Shown here in pieces: positions 46,323-54,873 of a stretch of 64,000 bases of DNA. The DNA is from Campylobacter concisus (lineage in GTDB: Bacteria > Campylobacterota > Campylobacteria > Campylobacterales > Campylobacteraceae): assembly GCF_003049735.1 (NCBI RefSeq), contig NZ_PIRM01000004.1, forward strand, positions 103,550 to 167,549. Reading direction: 5' to 3'. The position numbers and the translations under genes are program-made. The stretch's first letter is position 1, and each line of letters opens with the position of its first letter. The notes under the pieces are model-generated. The model had not been told where the DNA came from. It saw nothing but the letters and a program-made list of their open reading frames with translations, and searched no databases.

Positions 46323-46447
46323 AGCTTTGCGAAAAGCTGTATGAAGAATTATTTTCAAAGTTCCCCACTTATTTTGAAAATAGTTGGTCTAAATTCTTTC
46401 TTTAGACCTGATGCAGCCCCTAAAAAAGTGGAATAAATTTTTAGGAG
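46323..46447 (+). promoter_or_regulatory. Structured leader before rpmJ with SD-sequestering hairpin
   Basis: Four stems in 125 bases: AGCTTT/AAAGCT closing a GCGA tetraloop (46323-46338), ATTTTCAAA/TTTGAAAAT (46351-46381), GGTCTAAA/TTTAGACC (46386-46408) and CCTAAAAA/TTTTTAGG (46419-46445). The last pairs the AGG of the rpmJ SD (AGGAG, 46443-46447). The size and position suit a ribosomal-protein autoregulatory leader for rpmJ and the alpha operon. Confidence 0.55.
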
Positions 46448-46453
46448 ACTAAA

Positions 46454-46567
46454 ATGAAAGTTCGTCCTTCTGTAAAGAAGATGTGTGACAAATGTAAAAT
46501 TGTCAAACGTAGTGGCATAATTCGTGTTATCTGCGAAAATCCAAAACATAAACAAAGACAAGGATAA
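46454..46567 (+). CDS. rpmJ: 50S ribosomal protein L36, zinc form
   Basis: 37 residues, too short for most ORF finders. [15 protein letters not shown] start. Zinc ligands Cys11, Cys14, Cys27, His32, so it is the C+ form. SD AGGAG six bases upstream, inside the hairpin described above. Ends three bases before rpsM. Confidence 0.97.
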   Translation: MKVRPSVKKMCDKCKIVKRSGIIRVICENPKHKQRQG

Positions 46568-46570
46568 GGC

Positions 46571-46939
46571 ATGGCACGTATTGCAGGTGTAGATTTACCA
46601 AACAAAAAGAGAATAGAGTATGGTTTGACTTATATCTATGGTATAGGTCTTTATAAATCTCGTCAAATTCTTGACGCAGCTGGAATTTCTTACGACAAGA
46701 GAGTTTATGAGCTTAGTGAAGACGAAGCGGCAGCCATCCGTAAAGAAATTCAAGAGCATCATATCGTTGAGGGTGACTTGAGAAAACAAGTTGCTATGGA
46801 TATCAAAGCTCTTATGGATCTTGGAAGTTATAGAGGTCTTCGTCATAGAAAAGGTCTTCCTGTTCGTGGTCAAAAGACTAAAACTAATGCTAGAACCAGA
46901 AAAGGCAGACGTAAAACTGTCGGTGCAGCTACTAAGTAA
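46571..46939 (+). CDS. rpsM: 30S ribosomal protein S13
   Basis: 122 residues. [26 protein letters not shown] start and [18 protein letters not shown] near the end. 30S head, contacts the 50S. Confidence 0.98.
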   Translation: MARIAGVDLPNKKRIEYGLTYIYGIGLYKSRQILDAAGISYDKRVYELSEDEAAAIRKEIQEHHIVEGDLRKQVAMDIKALMDLGSYRGLRHRKGLPVRGQKTKTNARTRKGRRKTVGAATK

Positions 46940-46961
46940 GGCAAGGGTTAAAGGATAATAA

Positions 46962-47354
46962 ATGGCGAAAAGAAAAATTGTTAAGAAAAAAGTAGTTAGA
47001 AAAAGTATAGCCAAAGGTATCGTTTATATCAGTGCAACATTTAATAATACTATGGTAACTGTAACTGATGAAATGGGAAATGCTATTGCATGGAGTAGTG
47101 CAGGTGGCTTAGGCTTTAAAGGTAGTAAAAAATCAACTCCTTATGCAGCTCAACAGGCAGTTGAAGATGCTCTAAATAAAGCAAAAGAGCATGGTATAAA
47201 AGAAGTTGGTATTAAGGTTCAAGGTCCAGGTAGCGGACGTGAAACAGCTGTTAAAAGTGTAGGAACTGTTGAAGGAATTAAAGTATCTTTCTTTAAAGAC
47301 ATTACACCTTTACCACACAATGGTTGTAGACCGCCAAAACGCCGCCGCGTATAA
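46962..47354 (+). CDS. rpsK: 30S ribosomal protein S11
   Basis: 130 residues. [41 protein letters not shown] and the basic end PPKRRRV. Platform protein near the mRNA exit. Confidence 0.98.
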   Translation: MAKRKIVKKKVVRKSIAKGIVYISATFNNTMVTVTDEMGNAIAWSSAGGLGFKGSKKSTPYAAQQAVEDALNKAKEHGIKEVGIKVQGPGSGRETAVKSVGTVEGIKVSFFKDITPLPHNGCRPPKRRRV

Positions 47355-47379
47355 TTAGAGAAAAATAGGAGAAATTATT

Positions 47380-48006
47380 ATGGCTAGATATACAGGACCT
47401 GTTGAAAAATTAGAAAGACGTCTTGGTGTGTCTCTTGCGTTAAAAGGCGAAAGAAGACTTGCTGGTAAAAGTGCTTTTGAAAAAAGACCTTATGCGCCAG
47501 GACAACATGGACAAAGAAGAGCAAAAATAAGCGAATATGGCTTACAACTTCGCGAGAAGCAAAAAGCTAAATTTATGTATGGTGTTTCTGAGAAACAATT
47601 TAGAAGATTATTTCAAGAAGCAGCACGCCGCGAAGGTAATACCGGTGCTCTTTTGGTTCAACTATTAGAGCAAAGATTAGATAATGTTGTTTATAGAATG
47701 GGCTTTGCAACAACTCGTCGTTTTGCTCGCCAGCTAGTAACCCATGGACATATTTTAGTAAATGGCAAAAGAGTAGATATACCATCTTACAGAGTTGAGC
47801 CAGGTGCAAAAGTAGAGATTGTTGAAAAATCTAAGAACAATCCACAAATTGTTCGCGCAATAGATCTTACAGCACAAACCGGTATTGTTGCTTGGGTAGA
47901 TGTTGAAAAAGAGAAAAAATTTGGAATTTTCACTAGAAATCCAGAAAGAGAAGAGGTTATCATTCCTGTTGAGGAAAGATTTATAGTAGAGCTTTATTCA
48001 AAATAA
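47380..48006 (+). CDS. rpsD: 30S ribosomal protein S4
   Basis: 208 residues. S4 domain with [38 protein letters not shown]. Primary assembly protein and, in E. coli, the repressor of the alpha operon. A comparable role acting on the leader at 46323-46447 is possible but untested. Confidence 0.98.
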   Translation: MARYTGPVEKLERRLGVSLALKGERRLAGKSAFEKRPYAPGQHGQRRAKISEYGLQLREKQKAKFMYGVSEKQFRRLFQEAARREGNTGALLVQLLEQRLDNVVYRMGFATTRRFARQLVTHGHILVNGKRVDIPSYRVEPGAKVEIVEKSKNNPQIVRAIDLTAQTGIVAWVDVEKEKKFGIFTRNPEREEVIIPVEERFIVELYSK

Positions 48007-48020
48007 TAGAGGGTATAAAG

Positions 48021-49037
48021 ATGAGAAAGATTACTACATCAGCTTATATGCCAACTGAAATTGAAGTTAAAAGTATTAGTGAAAATGTTGCTAACATTAC
48101 AGCATATCCTTTTGAGGCTGGTTATGCTGTTACCTTGGCTCACCCATTGCGTCGTCTTCTTTACACAAGTACGGTAGGTTTTGCTCCTATTGGTGTAAAG
48201 ATAAAAGGCGTTAGCCACGAATTTGACAGTATGCGTGGTATGCTAGAAGACGTAGCTTTTTTTATTATAAATTTGAAAAAAATCAGATTTAAATTAAAAA
48301 GCATTAGCGAGCGCGAAGTTATAGAGTATAGCTTTAAAGGACCAAAAGAGATAACTGGGGCTGATCTAAATAATGGTCTAGTTGAGATCGTTAACCCAGA
48401 CGCATACCTTGCTACAATAAACGAAGATGCTGAGTTAAATTTTTCAGTTATCATTCAAAAAGGTATCGGATATGTTCCTAGTGAAGAGATCAGAGAAGAG
48501 ATTGAAGACGACTATATCGCACTTGATGCTTTCTTTACACCAGTTAAAAAAGCAGTTTACGATATACAAAATGTCTTGGTTGAGGATGATCCAGACTATG
48601 AGAAGATCGTATTTACTATAACAACTGATGGTCAGGTTAGTCCGATAGAGGCTTTTAAAAATTGTTTAGAAGCTATGTATCAACAAATGTCAGTATTTAA
48701 AGGAATTTTAGATATTGATGTCAGTACTCCAGTTGCTAGCTCAAGTGCAGGCGGTGAGTTTTCAAAGCTACTTTCTAGTGTAGAAGATCTAAATTTAAGC
48801 GCTAGAAGTTTTAATTGCCTTGACAAAGCTGATATTAGATTTATCGGCGAGCTTGCATTAATGGACGAAAATGAGCTTAAAGAGCTTAAAAATTTAGGTA
48901 AAAAATCTCTTGAAGAGATTAAAGCGGTTATGGAAGAGATAGGCTATCCAGTTGGTGCCGATGTGTTAAAAGATGGCAAAGAGCAACTAAGAAAGAAAAT
49001 AACCGAGCTTAAAGCACAAATGAGTGTAAAAGAATAA
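48021..49037 (+). CDS. rpoA: RNA polymerase alpha subunit
   Basis: 338 residues. N-terminal dimerisation domain ([22 protein letters not shown]) and C-terminal helix-hairpin domain ([31 protein letters not shown]) that binds UP elements and activators. Confidence 0.98.
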   Translation: MRKITTSAYMPTEIEVKSISENVANITAYPFEAGYAVTLAHPLRRLLYTSTVGFAPIGVKIKGVSHEFDSMRGMLEDVAFFIINLKKIRFKLKSISEREVIEYSFKGPKEITGADLNNGLVEIVNPDAYLATINEDAELNFSVIIQKGIGYVPSEEIREEIEDDYIALDAFFTPVKKAVYDIQNVLVEDDPDYEKIVFTITTDGQVSPIEAFKNCLEAMYQQMSVFKGILDIDVSTPVASSSAGGEFSKLLSSVEDLNLSARSFNCLDKADIRFIGELALMDENELKELKNLGKKSLEEIKAVMEEIGYPVGADVLKDGKEQLRKKITELKAQMSVKE

Positions 49038-49048
49038 AAGGACAATAG

Positions 49049-49405
49049 ATGAGACATAAACACGGATATCGCAAACTTGGTAGAACGTCATCTCATAGAT
49101 CTGCATTGCTTAAAAATTTGGCGATAGCTATCATCAAAAGCGAAAAGATAGAGACGACTTTACCAAAAGCAAAAGAGCTTAGAAGCTATGTTGAGAAGCT
49201 AATTACAAGAGCCAGAAAAGGTGACTCTAACGCTCACAGAGCAGTATTTGCTTCTTTACAAGATAAAGAAACAACAAATAAATTAGTTACTGAAGTAGCT
49301 CCAAAATTTAAAGAGCGCAATGGCGGCTATACAAGAATCATCAAGACTCGTGTTCGCAGAGGCGACGCAGCAGAGATGGCTTATATAGAGCTAGTAGCTG
49401 AATAA
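49049..49405 (+). CDS. rplQ: 50S ribosomal protein L17
   Basis: 118 residues. [25 protein letters not shown] start and [24 protein letters not shown] end. Last gene of the ribosomal cluster, followed by a strong terminator. Confidence 0.98.
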   Translation: MRHKHGYRKLGRTSSHRSALLKNLAIAIIKSEKIETTLPKAKELRSYVEKLITRARKGDSNAHRAVFASLQDKETTNKLVTEVAPKFKERNGGYTRIIKTRVRRGDAAEMAYIELVAE

Positions 49406-49410
49406 TTATT

Positions 49411-49434
49411 AGAGAGCTTCGGCTCTCTTTTTTT
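49411..49434 (+). terminator. Terminator of the ribosomal cluster
   Basis: AGAGAGC (49411-49417), stable TTCG tetraloop, GCTCTCT (49422-49428), then a run of seven T. Confidence 0.92.
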
Positions 49435-49622
49435 AATTTCTTGAATATAAAATTCTCTTACCTTTAAAATAAAATCCTTCTTTCAAAAGCTTTCTAAAGT
49501 ATAAATTTCTTTAATTATTTATCAAATTTTATTAACCAAAAATCATAAATTTAATAGTTAAAAGTTGTAAGTCTTTTAATCTAAAATTATACATTTTAAA
49601 TTTTTACCTTTAAACTCTATGC

Positions 49623-49649
49623 TAAAATTTTATTTTATAAAGACGATAT
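49623..49649 (+). promoter_or_regulatory. Sigma-28 (FliA) promoter
   Basis: TAAAATTT (49623-49630), exactly 11 bases, then GACGATAT (49642-49649), against the FliA consensus TAAAGTTT-N11-GCCGATAA. The CGATAT core is the Campylobacter form. Expected transcript start near 49656, 31 bases before the downstream ATG. Confidence 0.65.
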
Positions 49650-49686
49650 TTGTTTCAGGCGTCTAATAAATTTCAAAGGATTTGAG

Positions 49687-50688
49687 ATGATAGGTAGTGT
49701 AAATGGAGTTGGGACAAATTTTTATGTTGGCTCACAAAGTAGTAGAGCACAAGAGCTTGATACTAAAAATACTAAATCCAATATAGACAAAAATTCTTTA
49801 AATAATTTATCTAGCAGTTTGGTTGATGAGCAAAAAAGTCATACCGATACTAGAGGTGAGCCAATAAATTTAAATGAAACAAATACGATAAAATTTCAAA
49901 AAAATAGCGAGAACCTAACATTTGCTAGCAATTTCTCACTCTCAGGCATAGCTGCTAATGGCAAGATAAGCATCTGGGGCAAGCTCATGGGATATGACAA
50001 ACAAGTCAGCCAAGATGAGATAAATGATCTCAAAAATTTTATCAACCAGACTAAAGCACTTGGCTTTGGCAGAGCTCACGAAGAGATCATAGGATATTAT
50101 CCAACAGATGTCGATCTCTTTGCAAAAGAGTATACATCAAAACTTGATAACACACTTCTTGGGCTTGGTCACAAGAGCCACGTGGAAGGGTTTGAGATAC
50201 TTGATAAGGACCTAAGCATAGATGAGTTTAAAGATAAGTGGATTGATTATGCGCTTAGGCAGTATCTTGGCGAAAGAGTCGGCGTGGAGAGCATTACAAT
50301 AGGCAAAAAGGCTATCTCCATGCTAACTAGCACTAATAAGCCTCCAGTTGAGTATCAAACTCTACAAAATATAAATTTCACTGATGAAGAGAGCAGACAG
50401 AGATTTCTTACGCTCATGAAGGCTGGCATGAAGAGTGGGGCGGATTTTAAAGAGGTGGTAGAGGGCGTGCTCTCGCTTTATAATGTGCAAAATACAGACA
50501 AACTCGATGGCAACAAGGTCTATGCCTCAGTGATCGGACGAAGCGAGAAACTGGCTACTTACGACATCAACAAAGATGAGAAATTTGCCTATCTTAAGGA
50601 GCTAATGCAGCTTGAGAAAAACGGAGTTGATATACTAAAACTAATGGAAAAAGTGGAGCAAAAACAGAAATTAGATATAAAAGTGTAG
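49687..50688 (+). CDS. Protein of unknown function, probably flagellar regulon
   Basis: 333 residues, SD AAAGGA. No signal peptide or membrane segment. The N-terminal 75 residues are Ser/Asn/Thr/Lys-rich and likely disordered (MIGSVNGVGTNFYVG...), resembling the start of rod/hook-associated or secreted flagellar co-expressed proteins. The remainder is helical with EF-hand-like acidic patches (DKDLSIDEFKD, DINKDEKFAYLKEL). I do not recognise a family. A near-perfect sigma-28 promoter just upstream suggests late-flagellar expression and possible export through the flagellar apparatus, an inference. Confidence 0.7.
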   Translation: MIGSVNGVGTNFYVGSQSSRAQELDTKNTKSNIDKNSLNNLSSSLVDEQKSHTDTRGEPINLNETNTIKFQKNSENLTFASNFSLSGIAANGKISIWGKLMGYDKQVSQDEINDLKNFINQTKALGFGRAHEEIIGYYPTDVDLFAKEYTSKLDNTLLGLGHKSHVEGFEILDKDLSIDEFKDKWIDYALRQYLGERVGVESITIGKKAISMLTSTNKPPVEYQTLQNINFTDEESRQRFLTLMKAGMKSGADFKEVVEGVLSLYNVQNTDKLDGNKVYASVIGRSEKLATYDINKDEKFAYLKELMQLEKNGVDILKLMEKVEQKQKLDIKV

Positions 50689-50811
50689 GCTAAGTTTAGT
50701 TTTTTGTACCGCCTATCTTTTATGATTTTAGTCATAAGCGGCTCTTTTTACTTGGTTTAAATTTTTAAATGATAGAATCTTGATTTCTATTATTAAAATT
50801 ATGGAGAACTC

Positions 50812-51420
50812 GTGAGAAAGCTACTTTGGCTAAATCCCGTTGTAAAAAATATGTATGACTTCTCTGCGCTAAAAGAGCTTTTGCAAAATAAGGGCTTTAA
50901 AATAGTAGAGTGCGAAAAAGATCATGTTCGTGATGTCAAAAATTCATATAAAAATTTATGCTCTAAAGGCATAGTTTTAGACAGTCGCTGTCCAAGAGCT
51001 GTAAATTTTATAAGATCAAATTTCAAAGATTTTTCAAACAATATTTCAAGCTTAAATCCCATTTTAATTGAAAGCGCCATTGAGCTTAGCTCAAAGCTAA
51101 AAGAAGATGAGTGGCTTTATATAACAACGCCTTGTGAGGACTTGGCTGAGCTTGGAAATTCTTTAAAGTTAGAGCGAACTACATTTTTAACATGGAAAAA
51201 ATTTAAAGAGCTAAACGATATAAATTTACAAATAAATAAAATAGAATCGAGTCCGATTCCTCCTGGATTTTTTGAAAATTTAGGCATAAAAACACTAAGC
51301 TTATGCAGTAAAGAAAAGATACAAAACGCATTTTCATATAAATTTAGTGAGCTTAAAAACTATCAGATTATCGAGCTTTTATACTGCGAAAACGGCTGTC
51401 ACAATGGAGATGGGCTGTGA
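50812..51420 (+). CDS. Minimal [FeFe]-hydrogenase-like H-cluster protein
   Basis: 202 residues from GTG 50812. All four cysteines of the hydrogenase H-cluster signature have counterparts in order: Cys60 (LDSRCPRAVNFI, for TSCCPxW), Cys108 (TTPCEDLAEL, for MPCxxKxxE), Cys192 and Cys196 (YCENGCHNGDG, for MACPGGCxxGGG). The accessory ferredoxin domains and much of the catalytic fold are missing, so a sensing, scaffold or other Fe-S role is more likely than H2 turnover. It overlaps an ABC permease gene by 4 bases and leads that operon. Confidence 0.6.
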   Translation: MRKLLWLNPVVKNMYDFSALKELLQNKGFKIVECEKDHVRDVKNSYKNLCSKGIVLDSRCPRAVNFIRSNFKDFSNNISSLNPILIESAIELSSKLKEDEWLYITTPCEDLAELGNSLKLERTTFLTWKKFKELNDINLQINKIESSPIPPGFFENLGIKTLSLCSKEKIQNAFSYKFSELKNYQIIELLYCENGCHNGDGL

Positions 51421-52166
51421 TAGAAATTTTTAAAAAGAGCGTTTTGATCCTAGCGATCTTTGCCCTCTGGCAGGTTGTTTGCGAGCTTAAAATTTTCACA
51501 CCTTATATATTGCCAAGTCCTATTACGACACTTAAAACGATGCTTGATATGAGCTTAAGCGGCGAGCTAATAACGCATGTGGTGATTAGCTTTAAGCGTA
51601 TATTTGTTGGCTATATTTTGGCTTTTGTTTTGGCATTTGCTTTTGGCGGAGTGGCGGCGCTATTTCCAAAAGCTAGCATTTATTACGAGTGGATTTTAGA
51701 ATTCTTTAGAAATGTTCCGCCACTTAGCCTTATTGCTATTTTGGTACTTTGGTTTGGTATAAACGAAACTCCAAAAATTATTATTATCATCCTAGCATCG
51801 TTTTTTCCAATGTTTTTAAGCATTTCAAAAGGGCTAACTAGCTGCGATGTGAAGCTTATTGAAGTTGGTAAAATTTTTTGTTTTAGTAAATTTGAAATTT
51901 TTTACAAAATCATCCTAAAAAATGCCATAAAAGATATTTTTATAGGTATGCGCATAGGTTTTGGCTACGCTATGCGAGCGATTGTGGGAGCGGAGATGAT
52001 CGCAGCTTCTAGCGGGCTAGGCTATCTCATACTTGACGCTGAGGAGCTTTCACGCGCGGATAGGATATTTGTTGGCATATTTACGATAGGAATTTGTGGT
52101 GTGCTCATAGATAGGATATTTTTATTTTTGATATCTAAATTTAGCCTTTTGCGAAGTGAAAAATGA
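51417..52166 (+). CDS. ABC transporter permease, SsuC/TauC type
   Basis: 249 residues with six membrane helices and the coupling motif around FCFSKFEIFYKIILKNAIKDIFIGMRIGFGYAMRAIVGAEMI. Family members import sulfonates, taurine, nitrate or thiamine precursors. Tight overlaps with the Fe-S-like gene before (4 bases) and the ATPase gene after (4 bases). Confidence 0.88.
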   Translation: MIEIFKKSVLILAIFALWQVVCELKIFTPYILPSPITTLKTMLDMSLSGELITHVVISFKRIFVGYILAFVLAFAFGGVAALFPKASIYYEWILEFFRNVPPLSLIAILVLWFGINETPKIIIIILASFFPMFLSISKGLTSCDVKLIEVGKIFCFSKFEIFYKIILKNAIKDIFIGMRIGFGYAMRAIVGAEMIAASSGLGYLILDAEELSRADRIFVGIFTIGICGVLIDRIFLFLISKFSLLRSEK

Positions 52167-52855
52167 TAGAAATTTTAAATTTATCAAAGCACTTTTTTAT
52201 TAATGACAAGAGAATTGACGTTTTAAAAGAGCTAAATTTAAGCATAAAAAAAGATAAAATCACCGTTATACTTGGCAGAAGTGGTTGCGGTAAAACGACT
52301 CTTTTAAGGCTTATTGCTGGACTTGAGGGTGTAAGTCTAGGCGAGATAAAATTTAAAGAGCAAGCAAAGATCGGCTTTGTCTTTCAAGAGCCTAGGCTCA
52401 TGCCTTTTTTAAACGTCTATGAAAATATAGTCTTTCCACTTAAAAAGTGCGAGATAGACGAGGCAAAGATAGATAGGCTCATATCGATGATAGGGCTTAG
52501 CGACTTTAAATTTGCCGCTGTTTCGCAGCTATCTGGTGGCATGAGCTCGCGCGTTTCTCTTGCTAGAGTGCTTGCGTACGAGGCAAATTTGATCCTTATG
52601 GATGAGCCATTTGCGGCACTTGATGCTTTTACTAGAGCCAGCATGCAGGCTGAAATTTTAAAGCTTCAAGCTGGTAAAACCATCATTTTTGTCACTCATA
52701 ATGTCGATGAAGCTCTATATTTAGCAGATGAGATAATTTTGCTTGAAAAAGGCGGGATGAAATCAAACTATGATCTATCAAATCTAGCTAAGCCAAGAGA
52801 TTTGCTTTGCGATGAGCTAATAAACTTAAAGCGTAAAATTTTGAGCGAAATTTAG
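52163..52855 (+). CDS. ABC transporter ATP-binding protein, SsuB/TauB type
   Basis: 230 residues. Walker A GRSGCGKTT (38-46), Q-loop FVFQEPRLMP, signature LSGGMSSRVSLARVL, Walker B LILMDEPFAALD and switch His in VTHNVDEAL. Powers the permease at 51417. Confidence 0.92.
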   Translation: MIEILNLSKHFFINDKRIDVLKELNLSIKKDKITVILGRSGCGKTTLLRLIAGLEGVSLGEIKFKEQAKIGFVFQEPRLMPFLNVYENIVFPLKKCEIDEAKIDRLISMIGLSDFKFAAVSQLSGGMSSRVSLARVLAYEANLILMDEPFAALDAFTRASMQAEILKLQAGKTIIFVTHNVDEALYLADEIILLEKGGMKSNYDLSNLAKPRDLLCDELINLKRKILSEI

Positions 52856-52900
52856 CATTTTATAAAATGATAATTAAAACCAAAACGAAGCAAAAAGTTA

Positions 52901-52906
52901 TATAAT
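52901..52906 (+). promoter_or_regulatory. -10 box for the binding-protein gene
   Basis: TATAAT in GTTATATAATTTG, 26 bases before the binding-protein ATG. It would let the binding protein be made in excess of the membrane parts. Confidence 0.45.
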
Positions 52907-52931
52907 TTGAAAAATTTTTAAAGGAGCAAAT

Positions 52932-53849
52932 ATGAGAAAGTTTTTTAAGATTTTGTGTGCGGCCTCTTTGTTTTGTCTAGTCGCAAATGCAAGTGAGCTA
53001 GATAAGATCGGCATGACCTACGTCAAATCGCCACTAAACGTCCCTTCAATCGTCGATAAGTTTAAAGGCTTTTATGCTAAATCTTTTGGCATACCAGTCG
53101 AGTACTCTGAGATAACATCAGGTGCAAAGCAGACTCAAGCTCTAGCTTCAAATTCACTTCAGTTTTTAAACTGTGTTGGCGGAACTTCAGTCATACTTGC
53201 CGCAGCGAACAAAGCTGACATAAAGATCATAAGTGCATATTCAAGAGCACCCGAAGCTTTTGCAATATTTGCTAAAGATAAAGGTATAAAAACCGCTAAA
53301 GACCTAAAAGGTAAAAAAATAGCAGGCCCAAAAGGTACGATATTAAATGAGCTTTTGGTTAGATATCTTGCTCTTGGCGGACTTGGTATAAATGATGTAG
53401 AGTTCGTTTCTATGGGTATCCCAGCTGCACAAGCTGCACTTGAAAATGGTAGCGTCGATGCAGCGCTTCTTGCTGGACCAGCTGCTTATAATGCTAAAAA
53501 ATCAGGACTTAGTGTCGTAACAACAGGCAAGGGCGTCATCACTCCAGTCATCGTTACTGCCACAAGTGGAGAATTTTACAAAAAGCATAAAGATCTAGTT
53601 GAAAAATTTAAAAAGGCTCAAGATGAAATTTTGGCTTTTATGAAAGCAAATGAGGAAGAGGCATTAAAATTTACAGCTGAAGAGACCGGGCTTAGCATAG
53701 AGGCGGTAAAGAGTATGTATCCGCAGTATGACTTTAGTCCAAAGATCACGGCTGAAGATATAAAAGCACTTGAAGCTACGCAAGAATTTATGCTTGAGAG
53801 CAAGATGATCGAGCAAAAAGTAGATATAAAATCGCTTCTAATAGATTAA
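52932..53849 (+). CDS. ABC transporter substrate-binding protein, SsuA/NMT1-like
   Basis: 305 residues. Signal peptide MRKFFKILCAASLFCLVANA, then a type II periplasmic fold: GMTYVKSPLNVPSIV, KDLKGKKIAGPKGTILNELL, ALENGSVDAALLAGPAAYNAK. The ligand cannot be read off; relatives bind alkanesulfonates, taurine, nitrate, riboflavin or pyrimidine precursors. It has a TATAAT box of its own in addition to lying at the end of the four-gene unit. Confidence 0.85.
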   Translation: MRKFFKILCAASLFCLVANASELDKIGMTYVKSPLNVPSIVDKFKGFYAKSFGIPVEYSEITSGAKQTQALASNSLQFLNCVGGTSVILAAANKADIKIISAYSRAPEAFAIFAKDKGIKTAKDLKGKKIAGPKGTILNELLVRYLALGGLGINDVEFVSMGIPAAQAALENGSVDAALLAGPAAYNAKKSGLSVVTTGKGVITPVIVTATSGEFYKKHKDLVEKFKKAQDEILAFMKANEEEALKFTAEETGLSIEAVKSMYPQYDFSPKITAEDIKALEATQEFMLESKMIEQKVDIKSLLID

Positions 53850-53851
53850 AC

Positions 53852-53874
53852 AAAAGGGCAAAATTTGCCCTTTT
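53852..53874 (+). terminator. Terminator of the ABC operon
   Basis: AAAAGGGCAAA (53852-53862) pairs with TTTGCCCTTTT (53864-53874), two bases after the binding-protein stop, ending in T residues. Confidence 0.8.
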
Positions 53875-54024
53875 ATCCTAAAACTAATAATCAAAAATTT
53901 ACTAAATTTTAGCTCAAATATTTAATAATCAAAACTGACTAGGTGTGTCAAAAAGGTTTAAATTATAAAGCAAAATTAGCACTAAGCAAAAATATAGCCA
54001 TTATTTTTTGCATTTTTATTTTGC

Positions 54025-54030
54025 TATAAT
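54025..54030 (+). promoter_or_regulatory. -10 box for the NifU-like gene
   Basis: TATAAT in TTGCTATAATAGCC, 27 bases before the ATG at 54057. Confidence 0.6.
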
Positions 54031-54056
54031 AGCCCAAAAATTTAATAGGAAAAAAT

Positions 54057-54332
54057 ATGATCCCATTTAGCGATGAAGAACTTTTAAAACCAGTCAGTGC
54101 GAGTTTGCAAAAGGTATTACCGATGCTTGAAAATGATGGCGGTGGCATGGAACTACTTGGCATAAAAAACGGCAAAATTTATGTAAGACTTACAGGGCAT
54201 TGTCATGGATGTGCAGCTAGCACAACTACACTAAAATATGGACTCGAAAGACAACTTCGTATGGATATTCACCCAGAGCTTGAGGTCGTAAATATCCCGA
54301 TCGGCGAGGAATTTGACATTGATAGATTATAA
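54057..54332 (+). CDS. NifU C-terminal-like Fe-S scaffold
   Basis: 91 residues, NifU_C/NfuA-type domain: LENDGGGMELLGIKNGKIYVRL and the cluster-binding Cys pair in GHCHGCAAS (C-x2-C). Small stand-alone scaffold that hands Fe-S clusters to apoproteins. Matches my memory of Cj1639 at the head of a Cj1639-Cj1645-like block. Confidence 0.9.
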   Translation: MIPFSDEELLKPVSASLQKVLPMLENDGGGMELLGIKNGKIYVRLTGHCHGCAASTTTLKYGLERQLRMDIHPELEVVNIPIGEEFDIDRL

Positions 54333-54873
54333 AAAAATAGGCATTAAGCACTTCAAACGTTCTAAATTTAAAGAAGCGATCTTTTACTTCTCTCTAGCTT
54401 ACGAAAAGACACAGGATAAAAATTTACTATTTTTGATACAAATTTGCTCCCTTGGCGAGAAAAATGCAGAGGAAGCAAAACTTTTATTTGACTATTTTAT
54501 GGATAAATTAAGAGCTGGCGAAGATGATGAAGGAATGGATGAAATTTTAAAAATTTTAGAATCAAGATTGGCTAGCGATGAGTATTTTGAAGAGCAAGAC
54601 GCGATTAGCTACGAGGACTTTAAAAAGGCTGTTTATAAGGACGGGAGCTTCAAAAAGGTCTTTGAAAATATCATGTTCTCAACCAAGGTAATGATCTCAA
54701 ACAAAGATGATTTTTTAGAATTTTTGGGAAATTTGATAAAAAATGACTTCATCGAAATGAGTATAAACTATCTTGAGAGTGCGGCGGTGATGTTTGGCGG
54801 CGACGAGCGTATAGATCAGCTTTTTAAAGAGATACAAAAAAGACAAAACGATGAAAATATCAGTAGAAAATAG
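54319..54873 (+). CDS. TPR-like protein of unknown function
   Basis: About 184 residues. No ATG: TTG 54313 and TTG 54319 are candidates, and the second lies eight bases from SD GAGGA. Overlaps the NifU-like gene by 14 bases. Helical, with HFKRSKFKEAIFYFSLAYEKTQDKNLLF resembling a tetratricopeptide repeat. The position agrees with C. jejuni Cj1640. Function unknown. Confidence 0.75.
   Translation: MIDYKKIGIKHFKRSKFKEAIFYFSLAYEKTQDKNLLFLIQICSLGEKNAEEAKLLFDYFMDKLRAGEDDEGMDEILKILESRLASDEYFEEQDAISYEDFKKAVYKDGSFKKVFENIMFSTKVMISNKDDFLEFLGNLIKNDFIEMSINYLESAAVMFGGDERIDQLFKEIQKRQNDENISRK

Noticed and set aside
46595..47014. 139-codon minus-strand frame across rpsM/rpsK
   Set aside because: Antisense to two certain ribosomal genes and crossing their junction; low-complexity Ser/Phe/Leu translation.
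50812..51420. Functional [FeFe]-hydrogenase
   Set aside because: Far shorter than known enzymes, with no accessory Fe-S domains, and the regions around the cysteines deviate from catalytic motifs; a hydrogenase-like fold is as far as the evidence goes.
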